Shown here: one piece after another, positions 58,429-64,000 of the stretch
Position numbering within the stretch: the first letter of the stretch is position 1
Layout: each line of letters opens with the position of its first letter
Assembly: GCF_001422375.1 (NCBI RefSeq)
Contig: NZ_LMMU01000009.1
Location: forward strand, 186,181-250,180
DNA: 64,000 nt
Direction: 5' to 3'
DNA from: Methylobacterium sp. Leaf99
Lineage (GTDB): Bacteria; Pseudomonadota; Alphaproteobacteria; Rhizobiales; Beijerinckiaceae
Notes under the pieces: model-generated
The model's input: only the letters and a program-made list of their open reading frames with translations
Told to the model about the DNA's origin: nothing
Database searches by the model: none
Translations under genes and position numbers: made by a program

Positions 58429-59526
58429 GTGACCGAGCCCGCCCGCCCCTTCTCCTCGCCCCAGCAGATGCAGGTCCTCGCCGCGCTCAACGAGCGCGCC
58501 CGCGAGATCTTCCGGCAGATCGTGGAAAGCTACCTCACCACCGGCGAGCCGATGGGATCGCGCAACCTCGCGCGCATCCTGCCCATGGCCCTGTCGCCGG
58601 CCTCCATCCGCAACGTGATGGCCGACCTCGAGCATTCCGGGCTGATCTACGCGCCGCACGCCTCCGCCGGCCGGCTGCCGACGGAGCAGGGCCTGCGCTT
58701 CTTCGTCGACGCCATGCTCGAACTCGGCGATGTCGGCCGGGACGAGCAGGCGCGGATCGAGGCGCAGATGCGGGCGGCGGCCTCCGGCCACACCTTCGAG
58801 AGCGCGCTCGCCGAGGCCTCGACCCTGCTGTCGGGCATCTCGCGCGGGGCCGGCGTGGTACTGACCACGAAGACCAACGTGCACCTCAAGCACATCGAAT
58901 TCGTGCGCCTCGACCCCGCCCGGGCCCTGGTGGTCCTCGTCTCCGACGACGGCTCGGTGGAGAACCGCCTCCTCGACCTGCCGCCCGGTCTGCCGGCGAG
59001 CGCCCTGCAGGAGGCCTCGAACTACCTCAACGCCCGCCTCCAGGGCCGCACCCTCGGTACCCTGCGGGCCGAGATCGAATCCGGCCGCCAGGCGATGAAG
59101 CGGGAGCTCGACGTCATCACCGAGCGCCTCGTCGATGCCGGGCTCGCCGTTTCCGTGGGACCGTCCGACGCCCGCCAGCTCATCGTGCGCGGCCAGGCCA
59201 ACCTCCTCGACGACCTGCGCGCCGTCGAGGACCTGGAGCGCATCCGCCTGCTGTTCAACGACCTCGAGACCCAGAAGGACGTCATCGAGCTCCTGTCCCG
59301 GGCCGAGGGCGGCGAGGGGGTGCGCATCTTCATCGGCTCGGAGAACAAGCTGTTTTCGCTCTCCGGCTCCTCGATGATCGCCGCACCGTTTCGCGACGGG
59401 GCGCAGAAGATCGTCGGGGTGGTGGGCGTCATCGGGCCGACCCGGCTCAACTACGCGCGGATCGTGCCCATGGTGGACTACACCGCCCGTGTGGTCTCGG
59501 GTCTGCTCGACCGCAGCAAGCGCTAG
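58429..59526 (+). CDS. hrcA: Heat-inducible transcription repressor HrcA
   Basis: A 365-residue repressor of heat-shock operons that binds the CIRCE element and is helped by GroE. Winged-helix DNA-binding region: [40 protein letters not shown] and [19 protein letters not shown]. The C-terminal GAF-like domain ([56 protein letters not shown]) is intact. The start is GTG at 58429. No CIRCE element lies in its own upstream gap. grpE, which often follows hrcA, is not here. Confidence 0.96.
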   Translation: MTEPARPFSSPQQMQVLAALNERAREIFRQIVESYLTTGEPMGSRNLARILPMALSPASIRNVMADLEHSGLIYAPHASAGRLPTEQGLRFFVDAMLELGDVGRDEQARIEAQMRAAASGHTFESALAEASTLLSGISRGAGVVLTTKTNVHLKHIEFVRLDPARALVVLVSDDGSVENRLLDLPPGLPASALQEASNYLNARLQGRTLGTLRAEIESGRQAMKRELDVITERLVDAGLAVSVGPSDARQLIVRGQANLLDDLRAVEDLERIRLLFNDLETQKDVIELLSRAEGGEGVRIFIGSENKLFSLSGSSMIAAPFRDGAQKIVGVVGVIGPTRLNYARIVPMVDYTARVVSGLLDRSKR

Positions 59527-59584
59527 AACGAAGGAAGGGCGCCGCCTCGCGGCCGCGCCCTCCTCGCTTGCTCGACGGTGCGGT

Positions 59585-60490
59585 TCAGCCCCGGATCACG
59601 TCCACGATCTCGTAGGTGTCGGGATCGACGATGACGATGTCGTCGTCGACGAGCACGTAGCGGTAATCCTCGTATTCCGGTGCGATGCGGACGATGTCCG
59701 GCGGCAGGTCGTAGAGGGTGTAGCTGCGGGCGATGGCCGTGCCGACGCTGAGCGCGAAGGCGCCGGCGGCGAGACGCGGGATGCCGCGGCGGATCACGCT
59801 CTGGCGGAACTCCGTGCGCTGCGGCGCGCCGAGGCGGCCATAGGCGCCCCGGACCGCGCCCCGATCGCCGCGCCCGCCCCGATCACCCCGTGCGCCGCGA
59901 TCGCCCCTGTCGTCGCGATCCGCCCGTCCGTCCCGGCTTCCGCGCCCGTCGCGGTCGCCGCGATCGGCCTTGCCATCCCGGTCGCCCTTGTTGTCCCGGT
60001 CGGCCTTGCCATCCCGATCCGCTTTTCCGTCGCGGTCTGCCTTGCCGTCCCGATCCGGTTTGCCGTCCCGGTCGCCCCGGCCGGCCTTGCCGTCGCGGTC
60101 GGTCGGACCGTCCCGGTCCGCCCGGCCCTCGCCCTGCCCGGCGCGGCCCTCGGCGCCCGGACCGGCCCGGCCCTCGTCCGCGCCCCGGCCCGCACCGCCG
60201 GCCGGGCCGCCGCGCTCGGCGGCTCCGCCGGCCGCACCCGCGCCGCCCGCGGCCGGGCCGCCCCGTTCGGCGCCGGCCGCTCCGGCTCCGCCGCCAGCTG
60301 CGCCCGGGCCGGCCGCACCGCCGCGTCCGCCACCGCCGCCGGCACCACCGCCGCCGCCGGCCCCCATTCCGGCACCGCCGCCGCCAGCGCCACCCGCCGC
60401 GCCGCCTCCGGGGCCGCCTTGGCCGAAGGCCGCCGTCGCGCCGATGATCAGGGCCGCGGCCGCGACCGTGCTACGAAAGAGCTTGCTCAT
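59585..60490 (-). CDS. Glycine-rich secreted protein with C-terminal DUF1236
   Basis: A 301-residue exported protein. Signal peptide: FRSTVAAAALIIGATAAFG. Residues about 25-110 are glycine/alanine-rich, about 110-205 are Asp-Arg-Gly-rich with hexad repeats of the type DRDGKA, and the C-terminus (YTLYDLPPDIVRIAPEYEDY, then VLVDDDIVIVDPDTYEIVDV) is a DUF1236 domain. Family members are periplasmic or outer-membrane-associated proteins of unknown role. The DRDGKx repeats resemble calcium-binding DxDG loops but are probably just low complexity. It converges on hrcA. Confidence 0.78.
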   Translation of the reverse strand: MSKLFRSTVAAAALIIGATAAFGQGGPGGGAAGGAGGGGAGMGAGGGGGAGGGGGRGGAAGPGAAGGGAGAAGAERGGPAAGGAGAAGGAAERGGPAGGAGRGADEGRAGPGAEGRAGQGEGRADRDGPTDRDGKAGRGDRDGKPDRDGKADRDGKADRDGKADRDNKGDRDGKADRGDRDGRGSRDGRADRDDRGDRGARGDRGGRGDRGAVRGAYGRLGAPQRTEFRQSVIRRGIPRLAAGAFALSVGTAIARSYTLYDLPPDIVRIAPEYEDYRYVLVDDDIVIVDPDTYEIVDVIRG

Positions 60491-60815
60491 GGTGTTCCGT
60501 TTCCCGACCCGTTGATCGACGGCGCCGTCCGGCGCCGATGCGCAGCCGCAACGAGGACGCCCGAGAAACCGTTCCGAATTTCTTCGGTCCGACGGGTGCG
60601 AGACCTTCCGTTCGCGCTCGCCTGATCCAACGAAAGCTTGAGCGCATATCCGCCACGGCCGCGATGTGGGCGCTCATGGAGCGGCCGGTCCGCCGGAGCC
60701 CTTGTGAATTTTTCGCCGATGCTTAACGTCGCCGCAAAGCGTGCCCCGGGCGGGGCCATGCTCAAAAAATAATGAGCCAATCCAACAACATCCCAAACAA
60801 AACAGGGGGACGCGC
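60491..60815. other. Gene-free gap, 325 bp, AT-rich near the MFS gene
   Basis: Divergent control region for the DUF1236 gene (leftward) and the MFS gene (rightward). The last 60 bp are unusually AT-rich for this genome (CTCAAAAAATAATGAGCC, then an A-rich leader before AGGGGG). CTCA..TGAG makes a short inverted repeat around 60761-60777. No promoter is convincing enough to mark. Confidence 0.4.
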
Positions 60816-62174
60816 ATGTCGGACAGTGCTGGAGTCATGTCGCCGAGGCTCGACGAGGCGGCGGACAATCGCCGACGGATCAAGGCCATCGTCGCGTCGT
60901 CGTCGGGCAACCTCGTCGAGTGGTTCGACTTCTACTGCTACGCCTTCTTCGCCCTGTACTTCGCGCCGGTGTTCTTCCCCGAGGGCGACGACACGAGCCA
61001 GCTCCTGAAATCGGCGGCCGTCTTCGCGGTGGGCTTCTTCATGCGGCCCATCGGCGGCTGGCTGTTCGGGCGTCTCGCCGACCGGCTCGGCCGCAAGAAA
61101 TCGATGATGATCTCGGTGCTGATGATGTGCGCCGGCTCGCTCATGATCGCCGTGCTGCCGACCTATGCCAGCGTCGGCCACCTCGCCCCGGCCCTGCTGC
61201 TCCTCGCCCGGATGATCCAGGGCCTGTCGGTGGGCGGCGAGTACGGCACCAGCGCCACCTACATGAGCGAGATCGCCATCAAGGGCCGGCGCGGGTTCTT
61301 CGCCTCGTTCCAGTACGTCACCCTCATCGGCGGCCAGCTCCTCGCCTCCCTGGTGCTCATCGTCCTGCAGGGCTTCCTTACGGCCCAGCAGCTCACCGCC
61401 TGGGGCTGGCGCATCCCGTTCGTGATCGGGGCGCTCGCCGCCGTGGTCGCCCTGTACCTGCGCTCGTCGCTCACCGAGACCGCCACCCAGGCGGACATGA
61501 ACTCCAAGGAATCCGGCACCTTCGCGGCCCTGTTCAAGCACTGGCGCGCGTTCTGCGTGGTGCTGGCCTACACGGCCGGCGGCTCTTTGAGCTTCTACAC
61601 CTTCACCACCTACATGCCGAAGTACCTGTTCAACACGGCGCATATCGACAAGATCACCGCCTCGCAGATCTCCACGGCGGCGCTGCTGGTCTACATGATC
61701 ATCCAGCCGTTCTTCGGCTGGCTGTCGGACAAGATCGGCCGCAAGGCCAACATGCTGCTCTACAGCGGGCTGGGCACCCTCATGGTGGTCCCGCTCATGA
61801 CCACCATCGGCAGCACCACCAACCCGATCCTGTCCTTCGGCCTCATCATGATCGGCCTGACCGTGATCAGCTTCTACACGGGCATCTCCGGCATCGTGAA
61901 GGCGGAGCTGTTCCCGACCCAGGTGCGGGCGCTGGGCGTCGGCCTGTCCTACGCGGTTGCCAACTCCCTGTTCGGCGGCACCGCCGAGGCCGTGGCCCTC
62001 TACCTGAAGCAGATCGGCTCGGAGAGCACGTTCTTCTGGTACGTCACCGTGATGCTGGGCATCGCCTTCGTCGCCTCGCTGATCATGCCGAACCCCAAGC
62101 GCCACGGCTATCTCGACGGCGACGGCACCGTCGAGGAGGCGCTGGGGGCGAAGGCGCGCGTCGTCCACGCCTGA
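60816..62174 (+). CDS. MFS transporter, metabolite:H+ symporter (MHS) family
   Basis: A 452-residue inner-membrane permease with about 12 helices. [60 protein letters not shown] and [20 protein letters not shown] are hallmarks of the MHS family, whose members (KgtP, ProP, ShiA) import alpha-ketoglutarate, proline/betaine, citrate or shikimate. The closest pattern to my eye is the alpha-ketoglutarate permease group. ATG 60816 is 6 nt after AGGGGG. It converges on the ClC gene (16-bp gap). Confidence 0.9.
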   Translation: MSDSAGVMSPRLDEAADNRRRIKAIVASSSGNLVEWFDFYCYAFFALYFAPVFFPEGDDTSQLLKSAAVFAVGFFMRPIGGWLFGRLADRLGRKKSMMISVLMMCAGSLMIAVLPTYASVGHLAPALLLLARMIQGLSVGGEYGTSATYMSEIAIKGRRGFFASFQYVTLIGGQLLASLVLIVLQGFLTAQQLTAWGWRIPFVIGALAAVVALYLRSSLTETATQADMNSKESGTFAALFKHWRAFCVVLAYTAGGSLSFYTFTTYMPKYLFNTAHIDKITASQISTAALLVYMIIQPFFGWLSDKIGRKANMLLYSGLGTLMVVPLMTTIGSTTNPILSFGLIMIGLTVISFYTGISGIVKAELFPTQVRALGVGLSYAVANSLFGGTAEAVALYLKQIGSESTFFWYVTVMLGIAFVASLIMPNPKRHGYLDGDGTVEEALGAKARVVHA

Positions 62175-62190
62175 TCCGTGGGGCGACGGG

Positions 62191-63975
62191 TCAGGCCGTC
62201 TCGCCCAGCATCGCCCGACGCTGCCGGTCGAGTTCCTCGGCATAGCGCTTGAGGGTGTGGCTCTCCGTCAGGAGGCCCACCACCCGGCGGGTGTCGAGGC
62301 CGTCGACGACGGCCAGCGCCTCGCCCTCCGTGCGGTCGAAGGCGGCGGCCGCCGCCTTGGCGTTCATCCCCGGCGTCAGGACGTCGCCCGCGTGGCGCAG
62401 GAGGCCGGCGAGGCTGGGCGCGGCGCCCTCCGCGGCGCGGGCGGCGGCGTGGGCTTCGGGCACGCGGACGATGCCGGCGTAGCGCCCCGCCCCGTCCACC
62501 ACCACGATCCGCGACGGCGATCCGAGGGGATGGCCGGCGAGGAACGCGTCGAGGCCGGTGTCGAGGGGCACCGTGGCCACCTCGCGCCGCATCAGGGTCT
62601 CCACGGTGAGGGTCCGGATCCAGCCGACATCGTGGGCGCTGCGGATGCTCTCGCCGCGCAGGTGGAAGCGCCAGGTGGCGAAGGAGTAGCCGAAGGTCTT
62701 CCGCACGGTGAGCGAGGAGGCGATCACCGCGGCGAGGACGAGGCCGGTGATGGGAAAGCTTCCCGTGAGCTCCAGGGCCAGGAAGGTCATGGTCAGCGGT
62801 CCGCCGATGACGGAGACGGCGAGCGCACTCATGCCGATCACCGCGTAGGCGAGCGGGGTGGGCGCGAACGCGGTGAGCCCCGGCATCGACCCCGAAAAGA
62901 CCTCGCCGGCCAGCGCCCCGAGGAACAGGGAGGCGAAGAACAGCCCGCCGCGAAACCCCGAACCGATGGAGATGGCCGAGGCCGTCGCCTTGGCGGCGAA
63001 CAGCAGGGCGAGGGCCCCGAGTCCCATGCCGGTCCCGGGGTTGTCGAGATGGAGGTGCAGCGCCCCGTGGCCGCCCGAGAGCACCTGCGGCGAGGTCGCC
63101 AGCGCCAGGGCGCCGACGCACAGGCCGCCGAGGGCGGGGGCCACCGGGGCGGGCAGCCGGCTCGCGCGGATTCCGGCCTCCACCAGGGTGACGCCGCGCA
63201 TGATGAGGATGCCGAGGCCGGCGCAGATGAGGCCGAGGCCGAGCACCGGCAGGGTGTCGGCCCCGGTGATCGCCGTGGTCGTGAGGGCGTCGAGGCCCTC
63301 GACGGTGACGAGGGCGGGCTGGTTCATCAGGGCACGGGCGACGACGCTGCCGCACAGCGCCGCCACCACCACGGGCGTCAGGGTGGCGATGGAATACGTG
63401 CCGATGATGAGCTCGAAGGCGTAGAACGCCCCCGTGAGCGGCGCCCCGAAGGCGGCCGCGATGGCGGCGGCGGCCCCGCAGCCCACCAAGGTGCGCTGGT
63501 CGCTCCGCCGCAGCTCGAACGACAGTCCCAGGCGCGAGGCGAGGCCGGCGCAGAGCTGGGTGTAGCCGGCCTCGAGACCGACGGAGGCGCCGCACCCGTT
63601 CGAGATCACGTTCTGGAGGGCGACGAGTCCCGAGCCGCGCACGGACATCCGTCCCCCGTGCAGGGCGTTGGCCTCGATGGGGTCGATGACCGCCTGCGGG
63701 CGCCGTCCACGCCGCCGGGCGAGGGCGAGGACGCCCAGCAGCACGCCGCCCGCCGCCGGGGCGAGGAGCAGGGTGAGGGCCGGCAGGTCGTGGCTGGCGC
63801 TGAGGCGGGCGCCGTGTGGCAGGCCGTAGAGCCCTTCGCGCAGGGCCTGCGTCACCCAGGCCATGGCCGCCACCAGGACGCCCGCGCCGCAGCCGGCGAG
63901 GCCCGCCAGGGCGACGAGGCCGATCTCGCCGCCGCGCACCAGGGCGCGGGCCCGCGCCGGAGCCTGGGCGAACAC
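62191..63975 (-). CDS. ClC-type chloride channel/transporter with C-terminal CBS domains
   Basis: A protein of 594 residues or more with a ClC core of many hydrophobic segments (about residues 15-430) and two CBS domains (about 455-580: LMRREVATVPLDTGLDAFLA and GEALAVVDGLDTRRVVGLL). The gating glutamate survives as Glu135 in GCGASVGLEAGYTQ, but the usual filter motifs are altered: GREGP reads GLEAG, GSGIP is replaced around RRPQAVID, and GxFxP reads GGLFFAS. Transport selectivity is therefore uncertain. The GTG at 63975 is the first in-frame start seen; the reading frame stays open to the window edge, so the true N-terminus may lie outside. Confidence 0.85.
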   Translation of the reverse strand: MFAQAPARARALVRGGEIGLVALAGLAGCGAGVLVAAMAWVTQALREGLYGLPHGARLSASHDLPALTLLLAPAAGGVLLGVLALARRRGRRPQAVIDPIEANALHGGRMSVRGSGLVALQNVISNGCGASVGLEAGYTQLCAGLASRLGLSFELRRSDQRTLVGCGAAAAIAAAFGAPLTGAFYAFELIIGTYSIATLTPVVVAALCGSVVARALMNQPALVTVEGLDALTTTAITGADTLPVLGLGLICAGLGILIMRGVTLVEAGIRASRLPAPVAPALGGLCVGALALATSPQVLSGGHGALHLHLDNPGTGMGLGALALLFAAKATASAISIGSGFRGGLFFASLFLGALAGEVFSGSMPGLTAFAPTPLAYAVIGMSALAVSVIGGPLTMTFLALELTGSFPITGLVLAAVIASSLTVRKTFGYSFATWRFHLRGESIRSAHDVGWIRTLTVETLMRREVATVPLDTGLDAFLAGHPLGSPSRIVVVDGAGRYAGIVRVPEAHAAARAAEGAAPSLAGLLRHAGDVLTPGMNAKAAAAAFDRTEGEALAVVDGLDTRRVVGLLTESHTLKRYAEELDRQRRAMLGETA

Positions 63976-64000
63976 GCGGGTGAGGAGGGGGCGGGGCGCG

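Noticed and set aside
59527-59584. Intrinsic terminator after hrcA
   Set aside because: AGGGCGC and GCGCCCT can pair, but the loop is large and no T-run follows.

Overview
This is a 64-kb, very GC-rich, gene-dense chromosomal window from an alphaproteobacterium. It most resembles Methylobacterium/Methylorubrum or a close relative in the Hyphomicrobiales. That placement is inference from gene content and order: rpsT-dnaA-dnaN-recF, hrcA beside rph-rdgB and hemW, rsmI/yraN opposite an LpoA-like lipoprotein, bolA close to a monothiol glutaredoxin gene, a UvrB with a long N-terminal extension, a secreted PQQ dehydrogenase, and DUF29, DUF1192, DUF1236 and DUF2778 proteins. I saw no rRNA, tRNA, CRISPR array, phage or insertion sequence. 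Most of the window looks like core chromosome with a few accessory inserts.

Layout. 0-6 kb: a TetR regulator with a candidate operator, a DUF1192 protein, deoB, a double-ATPase peptide ABC subunit, a lytic transglycosylase and a lipoprotein hydrolase. 6-12 kb: a leftward block with a GH10 xylanase, an acyl-CoA thioesterase, a PQQ dehydrogenase, an OpgC-type acyltransferase and an acetylxylan-esterase-like hydrolase. 12-27 kb: ubiquinone genes ubiB and ubiE, repair genes mutM and uvrB, a diguanylate cyclase, coaBC, speB and rpsT. 27-35 kb: the replication and recombination block, with the rpsT-dnaA gap (candidate origin/dnaA control region rich in GANTC), dnaA, dnaN, recF, a LysE exporter, a vapBC toxin-antitoxin pair and recQ.

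36-41 kb: purL, bolA, two tandem DUF29 genes, grxD and a thioredoxin-reductase-like flavoprotein. A degenerate copy of the bolA 3' end lies between the DUF29 genes, so the pair arose by tandem duplication of a unit carrying that tail. 41-50 kb: a coiled-coil membrane protein, an M3 oligopeptidase, an extensin-like protein, an L,D-transpeptidase and an osmoprotectant-type ABC importer with no ATPase gene beside it. 50-64 kb: a receiver protein, yraN-rsmI, an LpoA-like lipoprotein, hemW, a DUF2778 protein, rdgB-rph, a histidine-rich secreted peptide, hrcA, a glycine-rich DUF1236 protein, an MFS permease and a ClC-type protein that reaches the right edge.

Recurring themes are DNA replication and repair around dnaA, cell-wall remodelling (lytic transglycosylase, two L,D-transpeptidase-type proteins, an extensin-like protein, an LpoA-like lipoprotein), and envelope or extracellular carbohydrate chemistry. 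The observations I would follow up first are the bolA-tail/DUF29 duplication, the loss of canonical selectivity motifs in the ClC protein, the Cys-to-Glu change in the CoaC half of CoaBC, and the GANTC cluster upstream of dnaA.
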